DNA of 47,865 bases from Actinomycetota bacterium (GTDB lineage: Bacteria; Actinomycetota; UBA4738; HRBIN12), in the NCBI GenBank assembly GCA_035697485.1, contig DASSCU010000036.1:1-47865 (forward strand). The letters run 5' to 3'. Made by a program: the position numbers and the translations under genes. Position 1 is the first letter of the stretch. The number at the start of each line of letters is the position of its first letter. Of this stretch, positions 15,753 to 23,919 are shown in pieces. The notes beneath the pieces were generated by a model. It had not been told where the DNA came from. It saw only the letters and a list, made by a program, of their open reading frames with translations, and made no database searches.

Positions 15753-16121
15753 ATGGCGACGGTCCGATACCTGGTGCACGACGTCGGTTCCGCGCTGGCG
15801 TTCTACGTCGACGGTCTCGGCTTCGAGCTCGTCGAGCGCTACGGACCCGCGATCGCGATCGTGCGTCGTGACGATCTCGTCCTGTGGCTCGCCGGACCGA
15901 CGTCGTCGGCGGCCCGGCCGATGCCCGACGGCCGCGCGCCCGAACCCGGGGGCTGGAACCGGCTCGTGATCGAGGTGGAGGACCTCGACGGACGCGTCGA
16001 GGCGCTCGGTGCGAGAGGCGTGGTCTTCCGCAACGACGTCGTCGAAGGACCCGGTGGGCGCCAGATCCTGGCCGAGGACCCGTCGGGCAACGTCGTCGAA
16101 CTCTTCGAACCGGGCGCCTGA
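15753..16121 (+). CDS. VOC-family (glyoxalase/extradiol fold) protein
   Basis: 122 aa, one vicinal-oxygen-chelate domain: VRYLVHDVGSALAFYVDGLGF at the start, NRLVIEVEDLDGRVEALGARG in the middle and DPSGNVVELFEPG at the end, where the Glu is the usual last metal ligand. Single-domain VOC proteins include lyases, epimerases and thiol transferases, and the substrate cannot be told from sequence. A likely first ligand His is not obvious in the first strand, so metal binding may be incomplete. It sits 3 bp after the FAA hydrolase and 3 bp before the GH76-like gene, so co-transcription is near certain. Confidence 0.85.
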   Translation: MATVRYLVHDVGSALAFYVDGLGFELVERYGPAIAIVRRDDLVLWLAGPTSSAARPMPDGRAPEPGGWNRLVIEVEDLDGRVEALGARGVVFRNDVVEGPGGRQILAEDPSGNVVELFEPGA

Positions 16122-16124
16122 CGC

Positions 16125-17135
16125 GTGGCGGCGCCGCGGGCAGACCGTGCACTCGAGGCGTGGGAATCGTTGTCGCGGGCATGTCTGCGCCCGGGTGATC
16201 ACGGCTCGCTCCTCGTGCGCGAGCGGCCAGGCCGTCGGAAGCTCGGCCCCGTCTGGCCGGTCAGCCAGGTGCTCGCGGCGGCGATCGACCTGGCGGAGCT
16301 CACGGGCGACCTCGACGACGTGGACCGGCTCGTGATCGGTCTGCGCACGTACGCGGCAGGTGACGGCTTCCTGCCCGCACCCGGGGATCGCCGCCGCTAC
16401 TACGACGACAACGCGTGGATCGGGCTCTGCTTCGCACAGCTGCACCTGCAAACGGGCGAGGCGCGGTGGCTGCGGCGGGCGCGGAAGGTCTTCCGGTTCG
16501 TGCGCGAGGGACAAGACCCCGACGGCGGGATGCGTTGGGTCGAGCGACGACGCGCACGACACACGTGCTCGGCCGCCCCGGCCGCCCAGCTCGCCCTTCG
16601 TCTGCACCTCGCCGACGGTGACGACGAGACGCTGGTGTTCGCCCGGCGCACGCTCGCCTGGCTCGACGGGACACTGCGGGTGCGCGGTGGCCTGTACGCA
16701 GACCACGTCGATCCGCGCGGCAAGGTCACCCAGACGCTCTGGACCTACAACCAGGGGGCTCCGGTCGGCGCGCACCTGCTCGTGTATCGAGCGACCGGCG
16801 ACGACGTCGCCCTCGACCAGGCACGAGCGACCGCTCGAGCGTCGTTACGACGCTTCGGCGCCGACCGCACGTGGAGGCATCCGCCGGTGTTCAACGCGGT
16901 GTGGTTCCGCAACCTGGTTGCACTCGACGCGAGCGGCCCTCGCCAGCCGGGCGTGCGCCCGGCGTTCGACTCCTACCTGTCCCGTGCGTGGCGCGAGGGC
17001 CGCGACCGCGACGGGCTCTTCACGACCGGAGGGATCGGCTCCTACGACGGCACGCCTGCGACCGACACCGGGGGCATCGTGCAGTTGCTCGCGCTTCGGG
17101 CATGGCCTCGGGAGCGACGACCGTTGATCTGCTAG
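16125..17135 (+). CDS. Glycoside hydrolase family 76-like protein, apparently cytoplasmic
   Basis: 336 aa, GTG start directly after the VOC gene. An (alpha/alpha)6-barrel pattern of repeated helices with the GH76 signature RRYYDDNAWIGL (~residue 90), whose adjacent Asp pair is catalytic in alpha-1,6-mannanases. Also GGMRWV, LWTYNQGAPVGAHL and SYDGTPATDTGG. GH76 proteins normally act outside the cell; here no signal peptide or membrane helix is seen. It is shorter than many secreted members. The stop TAG is half of a palindromic CTAG (17132-17135) that is also the stop of the convergent glutamine amidotransferase gene. What a mannanase-like enzyme does in an operon with a meta-cleavage hydrolase is unclear. 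Confidence 0.78.
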   Translation: MAAPRADRALEAWESLSRACLRPGDHGSLLVRERPGRRKLGPVWPVSQVLAAAIDLAELTGDLDDVDRLVIGLRTYAAGDGFLPAPGDRRRYYDDNAWIGLCFAQLHLQTGEARWLRRARKVFRFVREGQDPDGGMRWVERRRARHTCSAAPAAQLALRLHLADGDDETLVFARRTLAWLDGTLRVRGGLYADHVDPRGKVTQTLWTYNQGAPVGAHLLVYRATGDDVALDQARATARASLRRFGADRTWRHPPVFNAVWFRNLVALDASGPRQPGVRPAFDSYLSRAWREGRDRDGLFTTGGIGSYDGTPATDTGGIVQLLALRAWPRERRPLIC

Positions 17136-17794
17136 ACGCCCTCGAGGAACGCGGCGACCAACCGATGGGCCCGCTCGCGGGCGGCGTTCTCATCGGCTCG
17201 CAACGCCTCGACGGTGTCCATCGGGTCCAGAGAGGCGTTCCGGAAGTCGGCATCGTCGTATGCGACCCACCCGGCGACGATGTCGGCGGTCGCCTCCGGA
17301 TGGAACTGCACGAGCAGGTGCGGCCCGAGCGTGTACGCCTGGGGGCCGTTCGTGGTGGCGGCGAGGACGCTCGCACCGGGCGGTGGTCCGAACGTGTCAC
17401 CGTGCCACATGAACCACGGTCCGGACGGGACGACGTCCGGAGCGGCGCTCTCGACGGCCTGCAGCCCGACCTCGGTGTCACGGGCGCGGGCCACCCACCC
17501 GCCGTTGGCCTCGGCGAACGCCTGCGCGCCGAAACAGATCCCGAGCACCGGCACGTCGTCGGAGACGGCTTCTCGCAGCCGCTCCAGCAGCGGCCCGATC
17601 CAGTCGCGGACCTCGTCTCCGTACACCGACCACGGGGCGCCCATCACGACGGTCGCGTCGAACCCGTCGAGCGGTGGCGGCGGGCCGGCGTCGGCGAGCA
17701 CGTGCTCGTGGAGATCGGCGCCTCCCGCTCGGAACGCCTCGCCTACGAGACCGGGATCCGCGAGCTCGTGCGGCTTCAGGATCAAGACACGCAT
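17132..17794 (-). CDS. Class I glutamine amidotransferase-like protein
   Basis: 220 aa from ATG 17794. A triad glutamine amidotransferase fold: VLILKPHELADPG at the start, VVMGAPWSVYGDE (oxyanion region), LGICFGAQAFAEANGG with the nucleophile Cys in GxCxG, and VQFHPEAT with the catalytic His and Glu. It stands alone, without a synthetase partner domain, as do gamma-glutamyl hydrolases such as PuuD-like proteins or AtdA2 of aniline degradation. With two glutamine-synthetase-like ligases and two P450 genes within 10 kb, a role in removing gamma-glutamyl groups is plausible but inferred. A GMP-synthase-like domain of other use is the alternative. Confidence 0.88.
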   Translation of the reverse strand: MRVLILKPHELADPGLVGEAFRAGGADLHEHVLADAGPPPPLDGFDATVVMGAPWSVYGDEVRDWIGPLLERLREAVSDDVPVLGICFGAQAFAEANGGWVARARDTEVGLQAVESAAPDVVPSGPWFMWHGDTFGPPPGASVLAATTNGPQAYTLGPHLLVQFHPEATADIVAGWVAYDDADFRNASLDPMDTVEALRADENAARERAHRLVAAFLEGV

Positions 17795-17802
17795 CGACGC
17801 CA

Positions 17803-17808
17803 ACGATA
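17803..17808 (-). promoter_or_regulatory. -10-like TATCGT of the glutamine amidotransferase gene
   Basis: TATCGT lies 8 nt before the ATG at 17794, in the 36-bp gap to the divergent small gene. Confidence 0.4.
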
Positions 17809-17818
17809 GCGACGGGCG

Positions 17819-17824
17819 TACGAT
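17819..17824 (+). promoter_or_regulatory. -10-like TACGAT of the small gene at 17831
   Basis: TACGAT ends 6 nt before the ATG at 17831. With the opposing box at 17803-17808 it makes a second very short divergent promoter. Confidence 0.45.
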
Positions 17825-17830
17825 GACTCC

Positions 17831-18070
17831 ATGAGCAACTCCGAAGGTGACCGCCCCCATATCCCGCCACCGCACCCGGGAGTCGCTCCCGGGTTCTCGA
17901 TGCCGAAGGAGCCCGCCGAGCGCCCTGACTACGGAGACGAGGGCGTGCAGCGACGCCGGAGCGCCTGGGCGCGACTGAAGGCGTGGTTCTCGAGGCAGCC
18001 CGGGCGGCACGACAGCTACGTCTCGAACGTCACGAACCCCGACGACCGCCGGTTCATCCCCCGCCGCTGA
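17831..18070 (+). CDS. Small hypothetical protein
   Basis: 79 aa from ATG 17831. Hydrophilic, Pro-rich at the start (HIPPPHPGVAPGF) and basic at the end (RRSAWARLKAWFSRQPGRHD, then RRFIPRR). The middle RLKAWF segment could be a short amphipathic helix. No signal, no family recognised. It is squeezed between divergent and convergent neighbours and carries a promoter-like box at leaderless spacing, which supports it being real despite its size. Confidence 0.6.
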   Translation: MSNSEGDRPHIPPPHPGVAPGFSMPKEPAERPDYGDEGVQRRRSAWARLKAWFSRQPGRHDSYVSNVTNPDDRRFIPRR

Positions 18071-18076
18071 CGTTCC

Positions 18077-19204
18077 TCACGACCAGAGGCGGTCGGCGAC
18101 CCTCCCGACGAGCTCGAGCTTGCGCCACTGCGCGTCCTCGTTCGTCTCGTTGCCGAGCATCACGCTCGCGAACCCGCACTGCGGACTGATCGCGAGCCGG
18201 TCCATCCCACCGGCGTATGACGCGGCTTCCTCGAGCCGGCGGACGAGATCGCCCTCGTCCTCGAGCTCCGGCGTTTTCGAGTTGATCAGCCCCATGACCA
18301 TGATCGATCCGTCGCGGAGGTGGCGCACCGGCGCGAACCCGCCGTCACGGCCCTCGTCGTCCCACTCCACGAGGAACGAGTCGTACGGAAGTTCGCCGAA
18401 GACCCGGTCCGCGATCGGTTCGAGGGATCCCTCGCACATCCACGACGACCGGAAGTTGCCGCGACAGATGTGCAACCCGACCGTGACCTCGTCCTGGATG
18501 CCCTCGAGCACGGCTGCGTCGGCGGCGATCGCGCGATCGACGAGGGTCTCGACGTCGTGGCCCGCCACCTCGAACCGACCGATCCACGCCGGGTCGACCA
18601 GGTAGGGATACAAGGGAAAATCGAACTGCACGTATCGGGCGCCGGCTTCGATCGCGTCGGCCACGAGCGCGCGCTCGATCGCGATCGCTGCCTCGACGAA
18701 CGCGTCCACGCTCTCGTAGGCGCCTTCCACGGTCGTGAACGGGTGGGCGAAGATCGACGCCGCCGGGAACGTGACCTTGAACGGCGTGTCGCCGGCGACC
18801 TCGCACATGAACGCAGCCTCGCGCGCGCCCGGCGAATCGACCGCCTCGAGCGGCGCGACGATCTCGTGCACCGCGAGCTCGACGTCGTCGCCACGGTCGT
18901 TGCGGAAGGTCACGGACTTGCCGGTGCGAACGCCGCTCACCGCGTCGTAGAACGAGTTCATGAACATCCAACGGCGGAACTCGCCGTCGGTGATCACGTC
19001 GAGCCCGCAGTCGCGCTGTCGTTGCACGGCAACACGGATCGCCTCGTCTTCGGTCTGCCGCAGCGCCGTGCGATCCTTCGCGCGTTCCTCTTCGAGCGTC
19101 GCCGAGTGTCCCGGCTCGTAGAAGGCATCGATCGCAGCCAGGAGCGCCGACGGCCGCAGGAGTGATCCGACGACCTCGGCCCGGGCCGGGGACCTTCCGG
19201 TCAC
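18077..19204 (-). CDS. MetE C-terminal-domain-like (cobalamin-independent methionine synthase core) protein
   Basis: 375 aa; the GTG at 19204 overlaps the TGA of the upstream gene (GTGA). A single UROD/MetE-like barrel without the N-terminal half of true MetE. Seen: EVVGSLLRP, DCGLDVITDGEFRR, QFDFPLYPYL, GLHICRGNFRSS (His-x-Cys, zinc ligands in the family), FLVEWDDEG (Glu ligand position) and ISPQCGFAS (last Cys ligand). Such short proteins are methylcobalamin-dependent or cobalamin-free methyltransferases acting on thiols, and several occur in xenobiotic operons as epoxide-thiol transferases. It closes the probable P450 no. 1 operon, so an S-conjugation step is possible rather than methionine synthesis. 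Confidence 0.85.
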   Translation of the reverse strand: MTGRSPARAEVVGSLLRPSALLAAIDAFYEPGHSATLEEERAKDRTALRQTEDEAIRVAVQRQRDCGLDVITDGEFRRWMFMNSFYDAVSGVRTGKSVTFRNDRGDDVELAVHEIVAPLEAVDSPGAREAAFMCEVAGDTPFKVTFPAASIFAHPFTTVEGAYESVDAFVEAAIAIERALVADAIEAGARYVQFDFPLYPYLVDPAWIGRFEVAGHDVETLVDRAIAADAAVLEGIQDEVTVGLHICRGNFRSSWMCEGSLEPIADRVFGELPYDSFLVEWDDEGRDGGFAPVRHLRDGSIMVMGLINSKTPELEDEGDLVRRLEEAASYAGGMDRLAISPQCGFASVMLGNETNEDAQWRKLELVGRVADRLWS

Positions 19205-19698
19205 TCCTCCCCCTCGGGTGGGTCGACCTCCTCGGCTTCGAGGGCCTCGATCACCGCCTTGGCGTGCGCTGGGCCGATGCGGTTGCCCTCCCACTGGTAG
19301 CTGCGACCCGAGGAGGGCTCCTCGACCGACAGCGTGCGTACGTTCACCCGGCCGTGGACCGTGAAGCGAGCGGTCGACCGGTCGAACGTCGCGAACGTCT
19401 CCTGCGGCTGCCACCCGACGCCGTGTTGCCCACACGAGATCGCGTAGAGCGTCGTGGGTGTGACGGCGAGCATCGTCCAGCGAGGCACGCCGTCGACGTG
19501 GGACATCGCCCGCCCGGCTTCGACCGAGGCGGCGGCCCCGGCGAGCTCGCCGACGATGTTGTTCGTTGCGAGGCCGGCGCCCACCGCACCGCCCATGCCG
19601 CCCGACGTGCCACGCGGCTGGAAGATGCCCGCCGCGAGCACCTGCTCGCCGTCGCCCAGGTACGCCTGCGCTTCCTCGATCAGCTTCTCGTCGCTCAT
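19201..19698 (-). CDS. Uncharacterised protein, bacterial PH-like domain suspected
   Basis: 165 aa from ATG 19698, with AAGGAG upstream; the ATG overlaps the TGA of the NmrA-like gene. The N-terminus has a Gly/Ala-rich stretch (TSGGMGGAVGAGLATN) that is too polar for a clear membrane helix. The rest has beta-rich text: WTMLAVTPTTLYAISC, ATFDRSTARFTV and VRTLSVEEPSSGRSYQWEG, then a helix AHAKAVIEALEAEE. The strand-strand-strand-helix order recalls short bacterial pleckstrin-homology domains. The C-terminus is strongly acidic. Function unknown. It is co-translated with oxidoreductase and methyltransferase neighbours. Confidence 0.7.
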   Translation of the reverse strand: MSDEKLIEEAQAYLGDGEQVLAAGIFQPRGTSGGMGGAVGAGLATNNIVGELAGAAASVEAGRAMSHVDGVPRWTMLAVTPTTLYAISCGQHGVGWQPQETFATFDRSTARFTVHGRVNVRTLSVEEPSSGRSYQWEGNRIGPAHAKAVIEALEAEEVDPPEGEE

Positions 19699-20578
19699 CG
19701 CTCGTCGCTCCTTCTTGGCTCGGTGAGGTGCTGCCACAGTTCCGGCCGTCGTCGCAGGAACGGCTCGAGGGCCTCCGGCGGCACGCCGGTGATGCGTTCG
19801 ACGTCGTCGCTCACGGTGGACATCTCGCCCATGGCGATCGCCTGGTACGACGTGATCCATCCCTCGATCTCCCAGTCCGGCGCGCCGGACGGGCGCCGGG
19901 ATGCCCACGCCTCCTCGATCGTCTCCTCCTGGAAGGCGATCGTGCGTCCGGTCACGCCACTCAGAACCACGGCCGTCTCGGTGAGGCTGAGCGCGGCCGG
20001 ACCGGTGACGTCGTAGGTCGCGCCCTCGTGACCCGGCTCGGCGAGTACCGTGGCCGCCACCTCGGCGATGTCGTCGCGCCCGATCCGCGACACGGTCCCG
20101 TCCCCGGCCGGTCCTCTGATCACGCCGTCGGACCCGGTGAAGAACGGCACGAAGTCGGCGTAGAGCGAATCCCGCAGGAACGTGAAGACGAAGCCGGCTT
20201 CGCGGATCATCCGCTCGGTCTCGTGGTGCTGACGAGCGAGCGTGAACGTTGCGTCGGGCGCAGCGTTGAGGAACGAGAGGTACACGACGTGCTCGACGCC
20301 CGCGTCACGGGCCGCGTCGACCGCGCTGCGGTGCTGGGAGAGCCGATCCTCGGTCTCCCGTCCGGAAACGAGGAACAGGCTCGTGACGTCCTCGAAGGCA
20401 CGGCGCATCGCGTCGTGGTCGTCGTATCCGGCCGCGACCGCCACCTCGGCGCCCGGCAGTCCGGTGCGCGTGCCGGGTCACGGACGCAGAGCACCTGCGG
20501 CACGCCTCGCTGGGCGAGCCGACCAGCCACACGGCCCCCGACCTTCCCCGTGCACCCCGTGACCGCGATGGTTCCCAT
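19695..20578 (-). pseudogene. NmrA-like NAD(P)-dependent oxidoreductase with one frameshift
   Basis: ATG 20578 has GGAG 6 nt upstream. The first ~38 codons read MGTIAVTGCTGKVGGRVAGRLAQRG, the Rossmann glycine motif of atypical SDR/NmrA proteins, up to VRDPARA. At about 20463 the frame must change to continue as GLPGAEVAVAAGYDDHDAMRRAFED and on to the end (VEHVVYLSFLNAAPD, RDSLYADFVPFF, GRDDIAEVAATVL, YDVTGPAALSLTE). The corrected protein is ~294 aa, normal for the family (quinone reductase or regulator-like). One missing base explains it. The gene is otherwise well kept, so a sequence error or a very recent mutation is likely. Probable operon with P450 no. 1 (48 bp upstream). Confidence 0.75.
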
Positions 20579-20626
20579 CGTCATCTCCGGCTCAGCGATG
20601 CGACGCGAACGCGTATTCCACGGACG

Positions 20627-21802
20627 TCACACCGCCCAGCGGACCCAGAGCGAGTCGGGCGCGCGAAACTCCCACCCACTCAGCGTCACCGGGCGCTCCG
20701 GTACGAGCTCGAGGTCGAAAAGCCGGTCGAGCGCGTGGTCGAGGGTCACCCGTGCGAGGTGCCGGCCGAACCACGCGCCGAGGCAGAAGTGTGTGCCCGC
20801 CGAGAACGCGAGGTGCGCGCCCTCCTTGCGGTGGACGTCGAAGCGATCGGGATCGGTCCAACGGCGCGGATCGCGGTTCGCCGACGAGAGCACCGCGCCG
20901 ATCAAGGCACCCCGCTCGAGCTCGACCCCCGAGAGCGAGACCTCTCGGGTCGCCTGGCGCGTCGCCGTGCCGACCGGGCCGGCCCACCGCAGTGTCTCCT
21001 CGACCGCGGCCTTCACGAGGGAGCGATCCTCGCGGACCTCCTGGAACTGCGAGCGGTTCGAAAGCAGCGCCCACAGCGTCAGCGCGATCACGTCACGTGG
21101 CTCCTGCAGGCCGCCGCTGAGCATCAGCGTGGTGTTCGCGACGATCTGCTCGCGGCTCATGCGCCGTCCGTCCTGCTCGTGATGCAGCATCCACGAGAGC
21201 ACCGAGCCGTCGGGCTCGTCGGCGAGCTGGTCGAGCACACCGCCGATCGCCGCGTGCAGGGCCGCCGAGGCCTCGTCGGCCGGAGCCTGCTTCGCCGGGT
21301 CCCCCTCGAAGTTCGCCAGCCCGGGCATCAGGCCCTCGTTCCATCGCAGGATGTCCTGCCACGGCACCTCGTCGAGCCCGAGCATGAAGCAAAGCGATCG
21401 CACGCTCATCGGGTCGGCGTACTCGTGGAACAGGTCGGCCTGCCCGCGCTCGACGAACCCGTCGATCAGCTCGTCGGCCAGGCGAGGGATCATGCCCTGC
21501 GTGCGTTCCTCGACGTCGCGGGGACGGAACGGCGACTCGGTGATCGCCCGGATCCACCGCTGTTCGGGGCCTTCCATGCCGAGCATGTTCTTGCCCATCG
21601 TGCGGTTGAGGGTCGAGGGCTCGGTCGCGGCCGTGAACGTCTCGGGGTCGTTCGTGACGCGCTTCACGTCGTCGTGGCGGGTGACGAGCCACAGACCGAC
21701 GGCCGGCACGAAGCTCACCGGCTCCTCGTCGCGCAGGCGTGTGTAGATCGGGTAGGGGTCGCGCTCGAGCGCCTCCAGGGTGACCGTCCCGCCGATCGTC
21801 AT
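20627..21802 (-). CDS. Cytochrome P450 no. 1 with unusual I-helix
   Basis: 391 aa from ATG 21802. A soluble class I type bacterial P450: ERDPYPIYTRLRDEEPV at the start, K-helix EETLRW (ExxR), heme loop FSAGTHFCLG (FxxGxxxCxG with the Cys ligand). The I-helix reads LSGGLQEPRDVIAL. The usual acid-alcohol pair (AGxET or AGxDT) that delivers protons to bound oxygen is replaced by Glu-Pro, so Thr is missing. No ferredoxin or reductase gene is in the window. A 21-bp element shared with P450 no. 2 lies 39 nt upstream. It heads a probable operon with the NmrA-like, PH-like and MetE-core genes. Confidence 0.9.
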   Translation of the reverse strand: MTIGGTVTLEALERDPYPIYTRLRDEEPVSFVPAVGLWLVTRHDDVKRVTNDPETFTAATEPSTLNRTMGKNMLGMEGPEQRWIRAITESPFRPRDVEERTQGMIPRLADELIDGFVERGQADLFHEYADPMSVRSLCFMLGLDEVPWQDILRWNEGLMPGLANFEGDPAKQAPADEASAALHAAIGGVLDQLADEPDGSVLSWMLHHEQDGRRMSREQIVANTTLMLSGGLQEPRDVIALTLWALLSNRSQFQEVREDRSLVKAAVEETLRWAGPVGTATRQATREVSLSGVELERGALIGAVLSSANRDPRRWTDPDRFDVHRKEGAHLAFSAGTHFCLGAWFGRHLARVTLDHALDRLFDLELVPERPVTLSGWEFRAPDSLWVRWAV

Positions 21803-21841
21803 CGGAGCCGTGAACCCCCTTCGCGCGCGTTCCCCGGAAGG

Positions 21842-21862
21842 GGTATTTTGTGCCCGAACGAC
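21842..21862 (-). promoter_or_regulatory. Conserved P450 upstream element, copy A
   Basis: On the minus strand the sequence is GTCGTTCGG, then GCAC, then AAAATACC. The two outer blocks (17 of 21 positions) are identical to copy B before P450 no. 2. The 3' edge is 39 nt from the P450 start. The 122-bp region is also the upstream region of the divergent glutamine-synthetase-like gene, so that gene may share control. The outer arms GCCCG and CGGGC around it form an imperfect inverted repeat. Operator or promoter core not distinguished. Confidence 0.7.
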
Positions 21863-21924
21863 CGGGCCGCGCAAACTTCGGTCCCAGCCGATACCGTGCA
21901 CACCTGACCGCGCCAGGGGGGTTC

Positions 21925-23232
21925 ATGGACACGAACGGCAAGCGTCTGCGGCTGCTCTACCCCGACGTCCACGGGCTGGAGCGAGGCAAGTACCTGTTCG
22001 GCGAGGTCGCGGAGTCGGGCCACGCCGCGTTCTGCATCGGCGTGTACCCCCTCACGCACGACCGCGAGATCCTGCCCGTGCCGAAGACCCAGTTCGACGT
22101 CGGACTACCCGATATCGACGTGCACCTCGACCGTGACTCGCTGCGTCACTCCTGGGAGCCCGAGACCGTGATCGGCATCGGCGACGCGCGGTTCCGGGGG
22201 GAACCCGTCCCGATCGATCCGCGTCACGTGTTGCGACAGGCGGTCGAGGCCTGGCGGGCGATGGGCCTCGAGCCGCAGATCTCGTTCGAGCTCGAGTTCT
22301 ACCTGATGGAACCCGACGGGGGCGGCGGATGGCGTCCGGTCTCGCTCCCCGCCCACCGCGTCTACGGCACCGGCACGTCGATCGACCCGACGGGGTGCGT
22401 CGACGCGATGGTGACCACGGCGCTCGAGTGCGGCTTCCCCGTGGAGAGCTGGGGCAGCGAGTACGACGAGTCGGCCTACGAGGTCAACATCCGGTACAAC
22501 GACGCGATCCCGGCGGCCGACGATGCGTTCGTGTTCCGGCTGCTGGTCCGTGAGATCGCCGAGCACCACGGCAAGCTCGCGACGTTCATCGGCCGTCCCC
22601 TGAACGACCGCGGCGGCAGCGGCATGCACGTGAACCTCAGCTTCCGCCGCGAGGACGGCTCGAACGCGTTCCACGACCCCAACGACCCCGACGGTCTCTC
22701 CGAGGTCGCCCGTCGCTGCGCGGCGGGAGTCCTCCAACACCACACCGGCATGGCGGCGCTGATGGCGCCGCACGTGAACGCCTACAAGCGCCTGCAACCC
22801 GACATGCTGAACGGGTACTGGGCCAACTGGGGCCACGACGATCGCAGCGTCACGGTGCGCGTGCCCCCGGCGCGCGGCGAGGGCACGCGACTCGAGCAGC
22901 GCACCGCCGATGCGGCCGCGAACCCGTACCTGGTCGGGGCCGCGGTGCTCAACGCCGCCCGCTTCGGCGTCGAGGATTCGCTCGTCCTCAAGCCTCCGCA
23001 GCCGGTCGGCGAGGACCCCGACACCGATGTCTGCATCCCCGCAAACCTCGCCGTGGCACTCGACGAGCTGAACGCCGACGAACGGCTCGTGCAGGCCATG
23101 GGCCCCGAGCTCGTCGAGGCGTTCACGATCTTGAAGCGCGGCGAGTGGGAGCGCTACGTCGCGGCGGTCGAAGACACCTCGACGACCGACGTGAGCGATT
23201 GGGAGCTGCGCTACTACATGCCGTACCACTGA
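21925..23232 (+). CDS. Glutamine-synthetase-like gamma-glutamyl ligase no. 1
   Basis: 435 aa from ATG 21925 (G-rich Shine-Dalgarno GGGGGG). The GS fold: short beta-grasp N-domain, then the catalytic barrel with SFELEFYL (metal Glu), EYDESAYEVNIRY, GGSGMHVNLS (His of the GS signature), NAYKRLQPDML, NWGHDDRSVTVRVPP and EQRTADAAANPYL. In ammonia-using GS the second metal motif is usually followed by GQ(Y/W)E; here it is SAYE. The loop with GEGTRLEQRTADAAANPY fits amine-ligating relatives (PuuA-like, PipC-like, AtdA1-like). It has no adenylylation-site tyrosine loop that I can recognise. Divergent from P450 no. 1. Confidence 0.87.
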   Translation: MDTNGKRLRLLYPDVHGLERGKYLFGEVAESGHAAFCIGVYPLTHDREILPVPKTQFDVGLPDIDVHLDRDSLRHSWEPETVIGIGDARFRGEPVPIDPRHVLRQAVEAWRAMGLEPQISFELEFYLMEPDGGGGWRPVSLPAHRVYGTGTSIDPTGCVDAMVTTALECGFPVESWGSEYDESAYEVNIRYNDAIPAADDAFVFRLLVREIAEHHGKLATFIGRPLNDRGGSGMHVNLSFRREDGSNAFHDPNDPDGLSEVARRCAAGVLQHHTGMAALMAPHVNAYKRLQPDMLNGYWANWGHDDRSVTVRVPPARGEGTRLEQRTADAAANPYLVGAAVLNAARFGVEDSLVLKPPQPVGEDPDTDVCIPANLAVALDELNADERLVQAMGPELVEAFTILKRGEWERYVAAVEDTSTTDVSDWELRYYMPYH

Positions 23233-23242
23233 GAGGCAGCCC

Positions 23243-23833
23243 TCACCCCGTCGCGTGCTTGCCTGCTCCCAGTTGACGCCGAAGCGCGTCGTGGCGAACT
23301 CGAGCGGCTCGGGTTCCAGCTCGGTCGCCATCGTGTCGTTCCATCGGTTGAGGAACCCGAACAGGCCGATCACACAGAGCATCTCGACGATCTGACCTTC
23401 GTCCCAGTGACGACGGAGGTCGACGAAGGGCGCCGGCGTGACCTCGTTGGGCACGAGTGACGCGTCACGAGCGAATCGCAGCGCCGCACGCTCCGCCTCG
23501 GTGTAGCGGGCGCTGCGCTCGAAGTTCCAGATCTCTGTGATCTTCTCCCCGTCGACCCCGCGCTCGCGGGCGTCGATCGCCTCGTGCGCCTGGCAGTCGC
23601 GGCACCCGGCGACCACGCTCGCGGCGATCGCGATCAGCGGTTTCAGCGCCTTGGGCGGGGTGCCGGTGTTCCAGATCTGCGTGATCAGTTCGCCGAACGC
23701 CACGAAGATCTCGGGCCTGTCGCGCCATCGTGAACAAGGAGTTGGGGACGAAGCGGAGGGTCTCGTCGTAGTGGGCGAAGAGTGGCTCCAGCTCCGGATG
23801 GTCTTCACGTCGCAGGGGCCGCATGTTCGCCAC
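23243..23833 (-). pseudogene. Carboxymuconolactone decarboxylase/AhpD-like protein with two frameshifts
   Basis: Starts at GTG 23833 (or ATG 23824) as MRPLRREDHPELEPLFAHYDE, through VPNSLFTMARQ. Near 23720 the frame shifts to RPEIFVAFGELITQIW and runs through AGCRDCQAHEAI, which has the CxxC-x3-H redox motif of AhpD-like proteins. It continues to FGFLNRWNDTMATELEPEPLEFA. Near 23270 a second, opposite shift restores the first frame and gives GAGKHATG and the stop at 23243, a typical ending for this family. The corrected length is ~196 aa. The +1/-1 pair leaves only the middle out of frame. The role would be a peroxidase-like or decarboxylase-like enzyme, and it is probably inactive as written. 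Confidence 0.7.
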
Positions 23834-23919
23834 GTCACCCCTCGGATCCGGCCGGGGCCTCGGCGTTCGCTCACGACCCCGTGATGCGGCACACTACCCC
23901 GCACCGGACGGGAGGGGCG

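Noticed and set aside
14709-16775. 688-codon minus-strand frame
   Set aside because: Antisense to the FAA hydrolase, VOC and GH76-like genes; no motifs and strong Arg/His bias.
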